DNA of 64,000 bases from the NCBI RefSeq assembly GCF_000615975.1, contig NZ_BAMP01000009.1, positions 1-64,000 of the forward strand, read 5' to 3'. A program made the translations under genes and the position numbers. Position 1 is the first letter of the stretch; each line of letters opens with the position of its first letter. Positions 47,900-58,098 of the stretch are shown in pieces. This DNA is from Nitratireductor aquibiodomus NL21 = JCM 21793 (lineage in GTDB: Bacteria > Pseudomonadota > Alphaproteobacteria > Rhizobiales > Rhizobiaceae). Below the pieces are notes generated by a model, which did not search any database, had not been told where the DNA came from, and saw only the letters and a list, made by a program, of their open reading frames with translations.

Positions 47900-49737
47900 T
47901 CAGCCCGTGGCGCTCTGCGCGACCAGATGGTCGGGCGCAATCTCCACCAGAGGCTGAATTTCGGGCTCCTCGCCGACCCTTCGCACAGGCTCGGGATTTC
48001 GCCTTCGAGCATGGGCCGGTCGGGCCGCTTTGTCGGGTCGGCGATGGGAACCGCCGAGAGCAGTTTCTTCGTGTAGGGATGCGTGGCGCGCTCGAACACA
48101 GCCTCGCGCGAACCCGCCTCGACGATCTGGCCGAGATAGAGCACGGCAACGCGGTGGCTGACCTTTTCCACCACGGCCATGTCGTGGCTGATGAAGAGAT
48201 AGGACAGGCCTTCATCCGCCTGAAGCTCCATCATCAGGTTGATGATCTGCGCCTGAACCGAAACGTCGAGCGCGGAGAGCGCCTCGTCGGCGATGATGAG
48301 CTTCGGCCGTGAGGCGAGCGCGCGGGCGATGCAGATGCGCTGGCGCTGGCCGCCGGAAAACTCATGCGGGTAACGGCGCGCATGCTCGGCCTTGAGGCCG
48401 ACGCGCTCAAGCAGTTCATCCACGCGCTTCTGCCGCGCGGCGGCACCTTCGATCAGGCCATGTGTGACGATGGGCTCGGCTATGGAGAAACCGACCGTGC
48501 GACGGGGATCGAGTGAGGCGAACGGGTCCTGAAAGACGTATTGCACCTTCTGGCGCAGGCTGTGCCGCTCGGCCGACGACATGGCGGAAATGGCCTTGCC
48601 CTCGAAGAGGATTTCACCGCCAGTCGCGGCCTGAAGCTGCTGGATGGTGCGTCCGATGGTGGATTTGCCGGAGCCGGATTCACCGACCAGCGAAAGGGTT
48701 TCGCCCGGCCAGATGTCGAGGCTGACCTTTTCCACCGCGTGAACGCGGTGGGTGACGCCGCCGAAGAAGCCCTTCTTGATGTCGAAACGGGTTTCCAGGT
48801 TTTTGAGGCTCAGGATCGGGGACCGGTCGTAGCGCGCGGTGTCCTGCAGATGTTCCTCGCCCACAAGGCGGGGCGTTTCGCCATCCATGACAGCAACCGG
48901 CAGGCGCTTGGGATATTTCTCGCCGGCCATGGAGCCGAGCGTGGGAACGGCGGACAGAAGGGTCTGCGTGTAGGCGTGCTTTGGGCTGGCGAAAACCTGC
49001 TCGACCGGACCTTCCTCGACCTTCTGGCCACGCCACATGACGACCACATCGTCGGCGACCTCGGCTACCACGCCCATGTCGTGCGTGATGAAGATGACGG
49101 CCATGCCGAGCTTTTCCTGAAGGTCGCGGATGATCGAAAGGATCTGCGCCTGAATGGTAACGTCGAGCGCGGTGGTGGGTTCGTCGGCGATGAGGAGTTT
49201 GGGCTTGCAGGCAAGCGCCATGGCGATCATGACGCGCTGGCGCATGCCGCCGGATAACTGGTGGGGATAGCGCGACAGGAGCGCGCGGGCATCGGGCAGG
49301 CGCACCATTTCGAGTAAATCACCGGCCTGACGCAGCGCCTCTTTCTTCGAGACGCCTTCGTGCAGCATCAGCACTTCGGCGATCTGGTCGCCGATGGTGA
49401 AGACCGGGTTGAGCGAGGTCATCGGCTCCTGAAAGATCATGGCGATGTCCTTGCCACGAACCTTGCGCATTGTCTCGACCGAGGCTTTCGCCAGATCGAC
49501 TGGACCATTGCCGCCATCGAACAGGATTTCGCCACTGGCGATGGTTCCGTTCATGTGGTCGATCAGCCGCATGATGGAGAGCGAGGTGACCGATTTTCCG
49601 GAACCCGATTCACCCACGATGGCCAGCGTGCGGCCGGGCGCGACCCGGAAGCTCAGATCGTCCACGACCCGGTTCGAGCCGAAGGCGACGGCCAGCGAAC
49701 GAATGTCCAGTAACGTGTCCTGACCGAGCTGCGGCAT
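47900..49737 (-). CDS. Fused double ABC ATP-binding protein for peptide import (DppD-DppF; one frameshift near 47989)
   Basis: About 612 residues after correction. Two complete ATPase cassettes: Walker [10 protein letters not shown] (about 40), [24 protein letters not shown], then GESGSGKST (about 350), [24 protein letters not shown]. Each ends in an oligopeptide C-terminal region. The frame is lost ten residues after LEGEIPS: AGCCTGTGC stands for AGCCCTGTGC, which yields [17 protein letters not shown] and the TGA at 47900. Only the last about 28 residues are affected, so even the written form may be active. ATG 49737 has GGGAG six bases ahead. First gene of the peptide operon. Confidence 0.91.
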
Positions 49738-50104
49738 AGAAACTCCCATCTGAAGGACAGGCCGATTTGCCCCATTGAACCCGGTGGCGTCTGGCCCTAG
49801 TCTTTAGACCAAGAGCGAAGGTAGACGCTTGGTTTCCGCGCTTTCTTGAGCGGCCCTCCCGGCAAAAGAAAACATTTCCAGACATTTTGTCAATAAATTA
49901 TCATTGAAGAGACGCGAAATCCGCACGGGGCATGCCTAACACGGCTTCCGCCAACTACGGGTTCGCCGGAAGCGATTGTCGCGCGGCGGCTTGACAGTTT
50001 CATTTCGCCAGCTAGGCTTGAGGCATAATAAGATTTTGGCATCTGGGCCTCGCCGGGAATATTGTTGTTCCCGTCGGGGCCCTTTGCGTTTTTGGGGAAC
50101 GGGT
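49738..50104. promoter_or_regulatory. Divergent control region of the peptide and amide operons
   Basis: A gene-free 367-base stretch. It holds, in order, an AT-rich core near 49875-49912 with a TTGACA on the minus strand (plus-strand 49888-49893) that could serve the peptide operon; a hairpin GCTTCCG / CGGAAGC (49944-49950 and 49967-49973); a TTGACA on the plus strand at 49991-49996 as a possible -35 for amiC; and the terminator at 50045-50093. GAGGC at 50020-50024 can pair with GCCTC at 50047-50051, which would disrupt the terminator stem. Confidence 0.55.
50045..50093 (+). terminator. Leader terminator (attenuator) directly upstream of amiC
   Basis: Left arm GGGCCTCGCCGGGAA (50045-50059) pairs with TTCCCGTCGGGGCCC (50068-50082) with one wobble and one mismatch, closing an 8-base loop. 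The tail TTTGCGTTTTT (50083-50093) completes a factor-independent terminator. It ends exactly where the GGGGAA ribosome site of amiC begins, so it must be bypassed for the operon to be expressed. Confidence 0.82.
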
Positions 50105-51265
50105 GTGAACACTTATCCGATCGGCGTTCTGTTTTCGCGTAGCGGTGGCTATAGCCGGCCGGCCGAGCAGGGCTACTTTGGCGCATTGGCGGCAGTGGCC
50201 GACATCAATGCCGATGAGAGTTACCCCTTCCAGCTTGAAGCCCATCATGCGGACCCGAAAGGCAATGCCGACCGCTACGCGGAGCTTTGCCGCGACCTGA
50301 TCCGCCAGACAGGCGCGCAGCATATTGTCGGCTGCACCACCTCATGGAGCCGCAAGGAGGTGATCCCGGTCGTCGAAAAACTCGATGCCCTCTTGTGGTA
50401 TCCATGCGTTTATGAGGGTTTCGAGGTTTCGGAAAACCTCGTCTATATAGCCGCCTGCGCCAACCAGCAGCTCGTGCCGTTGCTCGACTATATCGTTCCG
50501 CGCTTTGGCGGACGCGGCTTTCTGACCGGTGCAAACTATATCTGGGGGTGGGAAACCAACCGCATTGCCCGTGACATTCTTACTCGCTCCGGCGGCAGCG
50601 TTCTGGGCGAACGCTACGTGCCCATCGGCGATGATGATATCGACCATCTCATCGACGAAATCCGGGAGAAGCGGCCTGACTTCATCCTCAACAATCTGAT
50701 CGGCAATTCCTCCTATGCCTTTCTTGCCGCCTATCAGGCGCTCGGAAAGGAAGACCCGGCTTTCCTGCCGGAAAACTGCCCTGTCGTGAGCTGCAATCTC
50801 TGCGAGAACGAGACCACACGGCTCGGCACCATCGCAGAGGGACAATACACCGTTTCAAGCTATTTCCGGGCGCTGGCGAGCGAAGAGAACGACCGCTTCG
50901 CCGCCCGGATGAAGGCTGAAAATCCTGAACAGGTGGCGGACGCATTTTTCGTTCAGGCCTATGCCGCCGTGGTGATGATTGCCGATGCCATCCGCCGCAC
51001 CGGAAGCGACGAGGCACAGCGGGTTCTGGAAGCGGTCCGTGAGCATGAGACGACAACGCCGCTTGGTTCGCTGCGCGTCGACCCTGCGACCAATCACGTC
51101 AGCCTCCACGCCCATATCGGCCGCACACGCACCGATGGCGATTTCGAGATCGTGCATCATTGCTCCGAAGCCATCGCGCCCGACCCGTTCCTAACGGCGA
51201 CGCCGCTCGACCGGCTTTATGCGAACATGGCCGCCGATGCGCGGCAGCTCAGGGTGGTGCGATGA
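50105..51265 (+). CDS. amiC: AmiC-like amide-binding sensor (urea/short-chain amide binding family)
   Basis: 386 residues of the type I periplasmic-binding fold without a signal peptide, as in AmiC. It begins MNTYPIGVLFSRSGGYSRP and shows QHIVGCTTSWSRKEVIPVVE, LLWYPCVYEGFEVSENLVYI, FLTGANYIWGWETNRIAR and LIGNSSYAFLAAY, the pattern of AmiC and UrtA-like proteins. In Pseudomonas, AmiC holds AmiR inactive until an amide binds. The GTG at 50105 follows GGGGAA. The stop overlaps the AmiR-like start by four bases. Confidence 0.9.
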   Translation: MNTYPIGVLFSRSGGYSRPAEQGYFGALAAVADINADESYPFQLEAHHADPKGNADRYAELCRDLIRQTGAQHIVGCTTSWSRKEVIPVVEKLDALLWYPCVYEGFEVSENLVYIAACANQQLVPLLDYIVPRFGGRGFLTGANYIWGWETNRIARDILTRSGGSVLGERYVPIGDDDIDHLIDEIREKRPDFILNNLIGNSSYAFLAAYQALGKEDPAFLPENCPVVSCNLCENETTRLGTIAEGQYTVSSYFRALASEENDRFAARMKAENPEQVADAFFVQAYAAVVMIADAIRRTGSDEAQRVLEAVREHETTTPLGSLRVDPATNHVSLHAHIGRTRTDGDFEIVHHCSEAIAPDPFLTATPLDRLYANMAADARQLRVVR

Positions 51266-51879
51266 GCCCCACCCTCGCCCATACACCCAATTTCGTCGGC
51301 TGGCGGGCGCTCATCCTGCACCGGCCGCACCAGAATGTGGACGCGCTGATGGCGCAATGCGCGCGCATTGGCATTGCCGCCGAACAGGCCTGGCCGACGC
51401 TTGAAGATCAGGAGGCGATGCGGGATTTCAACGTGCTGCTGATCGATGCCGATATGGGCCATGACGAGCAGTTTCCCTGGGCGCCGGGGCTCGCTCCCAT
51501 GCCCATGATCGCCCTGATCGGTTCGGAGGCACCCGGGCGCATCGCCTGGACCATCGGCCAGGGTGCGGATGCGCAGCTCCTGAAGCCCATCGGCAGCGCC
51601 GGGCTCTACAGTGCACTTGTCGTGGCGAGCCAGGGCTTTCGACGGCGCACGGCGCAGACGGAGGAAATTGCCCTCCTGAAGAACCAGCTCGCCAAGCGAC
51701 AGGTCGTCGCCGAGGCGACCGCCATCCTCATGCTGAAGCACAATTGCGATGCCGAGGCCGCCTATAACCGTCTTCGCAAGACGGCCATGGCCGAGCGGCG
51801 CTCCATCGAGAAGGCGGCTGCCGGCATCGTAGCAAGTTTCGATACACACGGAAGAACGAATGTCACAAACGGTCGCTGA
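51262..51879 (+). CDS. amiR: AmiR-like transcription antiterminator (ANTAR domain)
   Basis: 205 residues. The N-terminal part is a degenerate receiver domain (RALILHRPHQNVDALMAQCA, VLLIDADMGHDEQF) lacking a clear phospho-acceptor site arrangement; a coiled-coil (about 128-150) leads to the ANTAR RNA-binding domain RQVVAEATAILMLKHNCDAE and AAYNRLRKTAMAERRSIEKA (about 148-195). ANTAR proteins bind leader RNA and prevent terminator formation. Coupled to AmiC and placed behind a leader terminator, it likely activates its own operon when an amide is sensed. The last 20 bases overlap the next gene. Confidence 0.92.
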   Translation: MSPTLAHTPNFVGWRALILHRPHQNVDALMAQCARIGIAAEQAWPTLEDQEAMRDFNVLLIDADMGHDEQFPWAPGLAPMPMIALIGSEAPGRIAWTIGQGADAQLLKPIGSAGLYSALVVASQGFRRRTAQTEEIALLKNQLAKRQVVAEATAILMLKHNCDAEAAYNRLRKTAMAERRSIEKAAAGIVASFDTHGRTNVTNGR

Positions 51880-52750
51880 GACGGAGACGCAAGTGGCGAC
51901 GCCGTCGGTTCTGGCGCGCCTTGTGCGCCGGCCGCTGGCGCTGACCGGGCTCATCATCATCGCGGTGGTGGTTCTGGCCGCAGTGTTTGCACCATGGCTT
52001 GCGCCTTACAATCCCTATGAGCAGTTCTTCGAGGGGCTAACCATCGAGGGCGCGCCGCTGCCGCCCAGCGCGCAGTTCTGGTTCGGCACCGATCTGGTGG
52101 GACGCGATCTCTTCAGCCGCCTGATCTATGGCGCGCAGACATCGCTGATCATCGGCGTGGTGGCCAATGGCATCGCCGTGGTGATCGGCTCGGCAGTCGG
52201 TATCTCCGCCGGGTATTTTCGCGGCTGGGTCGATACCGTTCTGATGCGCTTCACCGATCTGATGATGGCCTTTCCGGCCCTTCTTCTGGCCATCGTTCTG
52301 GCGGCGATCTTCAGCCCCAGCCTGTGGATCGTGGCCATGGTGATTGCCATGGTGAACTGGGTGCAGATCGCCCGCGTGACCTATACCGAGACGCGTTCCA
52401 TCGCCGAACGCGACTTCGTGGTGGCCGAGCGCGCCATGGGCGCGGGCGCAGGGCGCATCCTGTTCCGCCATATCCTGCCGCATCTTTTGTCCACCATCAT
52501 CGTGTGGGCGACGCTCGGCATCGCAACAACGGTTCTTCTTGAAGCAACGCTTTCCTTCCTCGGCATCGGCGTTCAGCCGCCCATTCCCTCATGGGGCAAC
52601 ATCATCTTCGAGAACCAGACCTATTTCACCTCCGCGCCCTGGCTCGTCTTCATTCCGGGCGCGGCCATTCTGGCGCTGGCGCTGGCCTTCAACCTTGTGG
52701 GCGACGCGCTGCGCGACATTCTCGACCCGACGCAGCAGGGACGCCACTGA
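51860..52750 (+). CDS. Peptide/amide-type ABC transporter permease (DppC-like)
   Basis: 296 residues. After the first helix (ALTGLIIIAVVVLAAVFAPW) come FGTDLVGRDLFSRLIYGAQT, EAA loop FVVAERAMGAGAGRILFRHI (about 195) and ATLSFLGIGVQPPIPSWGNI. It starts inside the end of the AmiR-like gene and its stop shares one base with the next ATG (TGATG), so the sensor, antiterminator and transporter are a single transcript. It should import the amide or a peptide-like amide that the downstream hydrolase uses. Confidence 0.92.
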   Translation: MSQTVAETETQVATPSVLARLVRRPLALTGLIIIAVVVLAAVFAPWLAPYNPYEQFFEGLTIEGAPLPPSAQFWFGTDLVGRDLFSRLIYGAQTSLIIGVVANGIAVVIGSAVGISAGYFRGWVDTVLMRFTDLMMAFPALLLAIVLAAIFSPSLWIVAMVIAMVNWVQIARVTYTETRSIAERDFVVAERAMGAGAGRILFRHILPHLLSTIIVWATLGIATTVLLEATLSFLGIGVQPPIPSWGNIIFENQTYFTSAPWLVFIPGAAILALALAFNLVGDALRDILDPTQQGRH

Positions 52751-53670
52751 TGCTTGCCTATGTCGCCCGCCGCCTGATCCAGACGGCGCTGATCCTGCTC
52801 GGCATCAGCTTCGTGACCTTCGTGTTGCTCTATCTCGTACCGGCGGACCCCGCGCGCCAGATCGCCGGCCGCAGTGCCACTGCCGCGACGGTGGAGAACA
52901 TCCGCGAACAGCTTGGGCTCAACCTGCCTTTCTATGAGCAATATCTGCGCTATCTCGGCGGGCTTTTGAACGGCGATCTCGGCCGCTCCTATCTGCAGAA
53001 AACGGAAGTTTCCGAACTCATCGCTTCCCGCCTTCCCGCGAGCCTTCTCCTGATGGTGGGCGCGATCTTCTGCGAACTCGTGCTGGGCCTCACCATGGGG
53101 GTCGTGGCAGCGCTGAAGCGCGGCTCGCGCACCGACGACACGCTGATGATCGCCTCATTTGTCGGCGTGTCAGCCCCGCAATTCGTGATCGGCATTCTGC
53201 TGCTCTACATCTTCGCAGTGAAACTCGGCTGGTTCCCCATCGGCGGCTACGGCACGTTTGCGCATCTCGTCCTGCCCTCCATCACGCTCGGCTTTCTGGG
53301 GGCCGGCTGGTATTCCCGCATGATGCGTTCGTCGCTGATCGACGTGCTCAGGCAGGATTATATCCGCACCGCCCGCGCCACCGGCATCACCCGCGCAAAG
53401 GTGCTTTTCGGCCATGCGCTTCCCAACGCCATCCTGCCCATTATCGCGATGATCGGCATCGATATCGGGCTCTTCATGTCGGGCATCGTGGTGGTGGAGA
53501 GCGTGTTCGGCTGGCCCGGCATCGGACAGCTCGCCTGGCAGGCGATCCAGCGCGTCGACATTCCCATCATCATGGGGGTCACGCTGGTTTCGGCCTGCGC
53601 CATCGTTCTCGGCAATCTGCTTGCCGATCTGATCACTCCGCTGATCGACCCGCGCATCAAGCTGCGCTGA
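52750..53670 (+). CDS. Peptide/amide-type ABC transporter permease (DppB-like)
   Basis: 306 residues. MLAYVARRLIQTALILLGIS is the standard DppB start; REQLGLNLPFYEQYLRYLGG, EAA loop YIRTARATGITRAKVLFGHA (about 206) and VFGWPGIGQLAWQAIQRVD follow; it ends PLIDPRIKLR. The order permease C, permease B, binding protein is inverted relative to the classical dpp order. A 46-base gap separates it from the binding-protein gene. Confidence 0.92.
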   Translation: MLAYVARRLIQTALILLGISFVTFVLLYLVPADPARQIAGRSATAATVENIREQLGLNLPFYEQYLRYLGGLLNGDLGRSYLQKTEVSELIASRLPASLLLMVGAIFCELVLGLTMGVVAALKRGSRTDDTLMIASFVGVSAPQFVIGILLLYIFAVKLGWFPIGGYGTFAHLVLPSITLGFLGAGWYSRMMRSSLIDVLRQDYIRTARATGITRAKVLFGHALPNAILPIIAMIGIDIGLFMSGIVVVESVFGWPGIGQLAWQAIQRVDIPIIMGVTLVSACAIVLGNLLADLITPLIDPRIKLR

Positions 53671-53716
53671 TGCAGAACCAACAAAATGTGCAGCACCAGA
53701 GAAAGGAACACTTGAG

Positions 53717-55344
53717 ATGAGAAAACTGCTTCTGGCCGGCGTTGCCGCCGCTGCCCTTTCCACCTCCGCCGTGCTTGCCCCTGCGCTTGCAGAAGACATC
53801 AAGCAGGGCGGCTCCATGACCGTGACCTACAAGGACGACGTCTCCACGCTCGATCCAGCCATCGGCTATGACTGGCAGAACTGGTCGATGATCAAATCGC
53901 TGTTCGACGGTCTGATGGACTATGTGCCGGGCACGACGGAGCTACGCCCCGAGATCGCCGAATCCTACGAGATTTCCGAGGACGGAACGGTCTTCACCTT
54001 CAAGCTGCGCGACGGCGTGAAATTCCACAATGGCCGCGCCCTGACCGCCGAGGACGTGAAATACTCCATCGAGCGCACGGTGAACCCGAAGACCCAGAGC
54101 CCGGGTGCGGGTTTCTTCGGCTCCATCAAGGGTTTTGAGGAAGCCTCCAGCGGCGATGCGGACGGGCTTTCCGGCATCACCGTGGTGGACGATCACACCA
54201 TCAAATTCGAGCTGTCGCGCCCCGACGCGACCTTCCTGCATGTGCTGGCGCTGAACTTTGCTCATGTGGTGCCGAAGGAAGAGGTAGAGAAACATGGTGC
54301 GGATTTCGGCAAGCATCCGGTCGGCTCCGGCGCGTTCAAGCTCTCCGAATGGACGCTCGGACAGCGCCTCGTCTTCGAGCGCTTCGAGGACTACTGGAAC
54401 CCCGGCGTGCCGAAACTCGACCAGATCATCTTCGAGGTCGGACAGGAGCCGGTGGTGGCGCTTTTACGCCTGCAGAACGGCGAAGTGGACGTGCCGGGCG
54501 ACGGCATTCCTCCGGCAAAATTCATCGAGGTGAAGAACGATCCCAAATTCAAGGATCTGATCATTCAGGGCGGCCAGCTCCACACCGGCTATGTGACCAT
54601 GAATGTGAAGATGGAGCCTTTCGACAAGCCGGAAGTGCGCAAGGCCGTGAACATGGCCATCAACAAGGACCGCATCCTGCGCATCATCAATGGCCGCGCG
54701 GTTGCCGCCAACCAGCCGCTGCCGCCTTCCATGCCGGGCTACGCCAAGGACTACGAGGCTATGCCTATGATCCGGAAGCCGCCAAGGCGCTTCTGGCCGA
54801 GGCAGGGCTTGCCGACGGGTTCGAGACCGAACTCTACGTCATGAACACCGACCCGCAGCCGCGCATCGCGCAGGCGATCCAGCAGGACCTGAAGGCCATC
54901 GGCATCAACGCCTCGATCAAGTCGCTGGCGCAGGCCAATGTGATTGCGGCGGGCGGCGAGGAAGATCAGGCGCCGATGATCTGGTCGGGCGGCATGGCGT
55001 GGATTGCCGACTTCCCGGATCCTTCCAACTTCTACGGCCCGATCTTGGGCTGCGACGGCGCGGTCTCGGGCGGCTGGAACTGGGCCTGGTACTGCAATGA
55101 GGATCTCGACGCCATGGCGCAGGAAGCCGATTCCATGGTCGACCCGGCCAAGGCCGGCGAGCGCGAGGCCATGTGGCGCGACATCTATCTGAAGGTCATG
55201 GAAGACGCCCCCTGGGCGCCGATCTTCAACGAAGAGCGCTTCACCATTCGCTCCGAACGCATCGGTGGCGACGACAAGCTGTTCGTCGATCCGGTGCACA
55301 TTCCCGTCCACTATGACGAGGTTTTTGCCAAAGATGTGCAGTAA
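53717..55344 (+). CDS. Peptide/amide-type ABC transporter substrate-binding protein (SBP_bac_5; one frameshift near 54758)
   Basis: 542 residues after correction. A Sec signal (MRKLLLAGVAAAALSTSAVL, cleavage after ALA) is followed by MTVTYKDDVSTLDPAIGYDW, LRDGVKFHNGRALTAEDVKY, HPVGSGAFKLSEW and RKAVNMAINKDRILRIING. At GAGGCTATGCC the frame is lost; GAGGGCTATGCC gives GYAYDPEAAKALLAEAGLAD, a universal SBP_bac_5 stretch, and the rest runs to the TAA at 55342-55344. The hydrolase gene begins inside its last codons. Confidence 0.91.
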
Positions 55345-56278
55345 CTGCGACTACACCATTCACGGGCGCCATCACCATTTCGGGTGGGATCATTCGATCC
55401 CGCCCGCAGAACGGGTGACGCCGGGCTCGACGCTGGAATTCGAGTGTCTGGATTCCGGCTCCGGCCATTTTTCGCCCGACAGCACCGTGGACGACATCGC
55501 CACGCTGGATTTCTCCAAGGTCAATCCGGTCAACGGCCCCATCTATGTGGAAGGGGCCAAGCCGGGCGATGCGCTGAAAGTGGAAATCCTGTCGTTCAAA
55601 CCGTCCGGCTTTGGCTGGACGGCGAACATTCCCGGCTTCGGGCTTCTGGCGGACCAGTTCAAGGACCCGGCGCTGACGCTGTGGAACTATGACGCGACCA
55701 GCCTTGCCCCGGCTGCCTTCGGCAAGCATGGCCGCGTGCCGCTGAAACCCTTTGCCGGAACCATCGGGCTGGCACCGGCGGAAGCAGGTCTCCACTCAGT
55801 GGTGCCGCCACGGCGCATGGGCGGCAATCTCGACATTCGCGATCTGGCGGCGGGCACCACGCTCTATCTGCCGGTCGAGGTGGAGGGCGCGCTGTTCTCC
55901 ATCGGCGACACCCACGCTGCACAGGGCGATGGCGAAGTGTGCGGCACGGCCATCGAAAGCCAGATGAATGTGGCGGTGAAGCTGGACGTGGTGAAGGATG
56001 CCAACCTTGCCATGCCGCGCTTCACCACGCCGGGGCCGGTCACGCGGCATCTGGATGCGGAAGGCTATGAGGTGACGACCGGCATCGGCTCCGACCTCAT
56101 GGAAGGTGCACGCGCTGCTCTCTCTGGCATGATCGACCTTCTGTGCGCCACACGCGGGCTTTCGGCCGAGGACGCCTACATGCTGTGTTCGGTGTGTGGC
56201 GACCTGCGCATCAGCGAGATCGTCGACCAGCCCAACTGGGTGGTCTCGTTCTACTTCCCGCGCATCGTTTTCTCGTGA
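55334..56278 (+). CDS. Acetamidase/formamidase family amidohydrolase
   Basis: 314 residues of the FmdA/AmdA family, which hydrolyses formamide or acetamide to ammonia and the acid. Seen are the N-terminal HHHFGWDHSIPP, SGSGHFSPDSTVDDIATLDF, NPVNGPIYVEGAKPGDAL, LHSVVPPRRMGGNLDIRDLA and GDTHAAQGDGEVCGTAIES, all family landmarks with the metal-binding His/Asp/Glu set in GDTHAAQGDGE. The combination with an AmiC/AmiR pair strongly supports amide use. The ATG at 55334 overlaps the binding-protein stop by eleven bases. Confidence 0.93.
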   Translation: MCSNCDYTIHGRHHHFGWDHSIPPAERVTPGSTLEFECLDSGSGHFSPDSTVDDIATLDFSKVNPVNGPIYVEGAKPGDALKVEILSFKPSGFGWTANIPGFGLLADQFKDPALTLWNYDATSLAPAAFGKHGRVPLKPFAGTIGLAPAEAGLHSVVPPRRMGGNLDIRDLAAGTTLYLPVEVEGALFSIGDTHAAQGDGEVCGTAIESQMNVAVKLDVVKDANLAMPRFTTPGPVTRHLDAEGYEVTTGIGSDLMEGARAALSGMIDLLCATRGLSAEDAYMLCSVCGDLRISEIVDQPNWVVSFYFPRIVFS

Positions 56279-56286
56279 GAAGCTCA

Positions 56287-58098
56287 ATGACCATAGCGCG
56301 CGCCAAGGATATCATCTCAGCTACCGGCCTTTTGGAAGCAAGCGGGCTCACCGTGCAGGTGGCCACGCCAACAGGCGCGCGCACGGTCGTGGACGATCTG
56401 TCCTTCACGCTGGAAAGCGGAAAGACGCTCTGCATTGCAGGCGAAAGTGGTTCGGGCAAATCCATGACCGCGCTTTCGCTGATGCAGCTTCTGCCGAAGC
56501 CCATGGCTCGGGTTTCAGGCGGAACCGCCATGCTGGCGGGGCGCGACATTCTTGCCCTTCCGGAAGCCGAAATGCGGCAGGTGCGTGGGCGGCATATCGG
56601 CATGATCTTTCAGGAGCCGATGACCTCGCTCAACCCGGTGCTTTCCATCGGCAAGCAACTGGCTGGCGCGATTTCCGCTCATGGCGGGCTGTCTGAAAAA
56701 GCGATCCGCGCCCGAGCGCTTGAACTGCTCGATCAGGTGCAGATTCCCGAGCCGGCGCGGCGCTTGAAGCAATATCCGCATGAGCTCTCCGGCGGCATGC
56801 GCCAGCGCGTGGTGATCGCCATGGCGCTTGCCCAAAGCCCGCAGATCCTGATTGCCGATGAGCCCACCACCGCGCTGGACGTGACAGTGCAGGCTCAGAT
56901 ACTGGCGCTGATCCGCAAGCTACAGGCCGATCTCGGCATCTCCGTGATCATGATCACGCATGATATGGGCGTGGTGGCCGAGATGGCAGACGACGTGCTG
57001 GTGATGCAGCATGGACGCATGGTGGAACACAGCCCTGCCAGCGTGATTTTCTCAGAACCACGCCACCCTTATACGCGCGAACTGCTCGCTGCCGTGCCAC
57101 GGCTGGGCGAGATGACCGGCACCACAGAACCGAAGCGCGTGGCAGCGCGCCCCGGAACGGGGCCGGAGAAGCCGTCTGTCGCCGAACCGCTGGTGTCCGT
57201 GAAAGACCTGACCGTGCGCTTCGACATCAAGGGCGGCATCCTTCAACGCCCGGTGCAGCGTGTGCATGCGGTGGAGGGTGTCTCCTTCGACATCATGCCC
57301 GGCGAGACGCTTTCGCTGGTAGGGGAATCGGGCTGTGGGAAGTCCACCACGGGCAAGGCGCTTTTGAACCTGATCCCCTGGCAGGGCGACATTCGCGTTG
57401 GCGGGCGCTCCACGCGTGGGCTTGCACCACGCGCCATGCGGCCCGTGCTGCGCGATGTGCAGATGATCTTTCAGGACCCCTATGCCTCGCTCGATCCGCG
57501 CATGCGGGTGGGCGATCTGGTGGCCGAGCCGCTGCAGATCCACGGGCTGGCAAGTGGCAGTGAACTCGATGATCGGGTCGCCTATCTCTTCAAACGCGTG
57601 GGGCTTTCGTCCGATCAGATGCGGCGCTATCCGCATGAATTCTCCGGCGGACAACGCCAGCGCATCTGCATTGCCCGCGCGCTGTCACTTTCGCCCAAGC
57701 TGATCGTGGCGGATGAATCGGTCGCTGCGCTCGACGTTTCGATACAGGCGCAGGTGCTCGATCTGTTGCAGGACATCCAAAACGAGACGGGCATGTCCTA
57801 TCTGTTCATCTCGCACGATATGGCCGTGGTGGAACAGATCAGCCACCGCGTGGCGGTGATGTATATGGGGCGCTTTGTGGAGATGGGCAGCCGGGCGCAG
57901 ATCTTTGAGAACCCGCAACATGACTACACGAAAAAGCTGATGGCGGCGGTGCCGGTGGCCGACCCCTCACGCCCGCGCCGCGCCTTCATGGAAAAGGCCG
58001 AGGACCTGCCAAGCCCCGTGCATGGGCTCGACTATGTGCCACAGCAGCAGGCCGCGCGCGACATCGGCGGTGGGCACATGGTGTGGGGCGCGACCTAA
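56287..58098 (+). CDS. Fused double ABC ATP-binding protein for peptide/amide import (DppD-DppF)
   Basis: 603 residues, uninterrupted. First cassette: Walker [10 protein letters not shown] (about 52), [24 protein letters not shown]. Second: GESGCGKST (about 346), [15 protein letters not shown], and a Walker B of ADESVAALD in which the usual proline is replaced by serine. It powers the DppB/DppC-like channel. It resembles the ATPase of the divergent operon (47900-49737) in layout, suggesting related systems. Its stop overlaps the stop of the convergent exporter gene by four bases. Confidence 0.93.
   Translation: MTIARAKDIISATGLLEASGLTVQVATPTGARTVVDDLSFTLESGKTLCIAGESGSGKSMTALSLMQLLPKPMARVSGGTAMLAGRDILALPEAEMRQVRGRHIGMIFQEPMTSLNPVLSIGKQLAGAISAHGGLSEKAIRARALELLDQVQIPEPARRLKQYPHELSGGMRQRVVIAMALAQSPQILIADEPTTALDVTVQAQILALIRKLQADLGISVIMITHDMGVVAEMADDVLVMQHGRMVEHSPASVIFSEPRHPYTRELLAAVPRLGEMTGTTEPKRVAARPGTGPEKPSVAEPLVSVKDLTVRFDIKGGILQRPVQRVHAVEGVSFDIMPGETLSLVGESGCGKSTTGKALLNLIPWQGDIRVGGRSTRGLAPRAMRPVLRDVQMIFQDPYASLDPRMRVGDLVAEPLQIHGLASGSELDDRVAYLFKRVGLSSDQMRRYPHEFSGGQRQRICIARALSLSPKLIVADESVAALDVSIQAQVLDLLQDIQNETGMSYLFISHDMAVVEQISHRVAVMYMGRFVEMGSRAQIFENPQHDYTKKLMAAVPVADPSRPRRAFMEKAEDLPSPVHGLDYVPQQQAARDIGGGHMVWGAT

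Noticed and set aside
49900-50040. Tandem ANTAR-type hexaloop hairpins in the amiC leader
   Set aside because: A hairpin (49944-49973) and a GCC-AGCTA-GGC stem (about 50008-50018) were considered, but neither gives the expected six-base loop with A1 and G4, so I do not call the motif.
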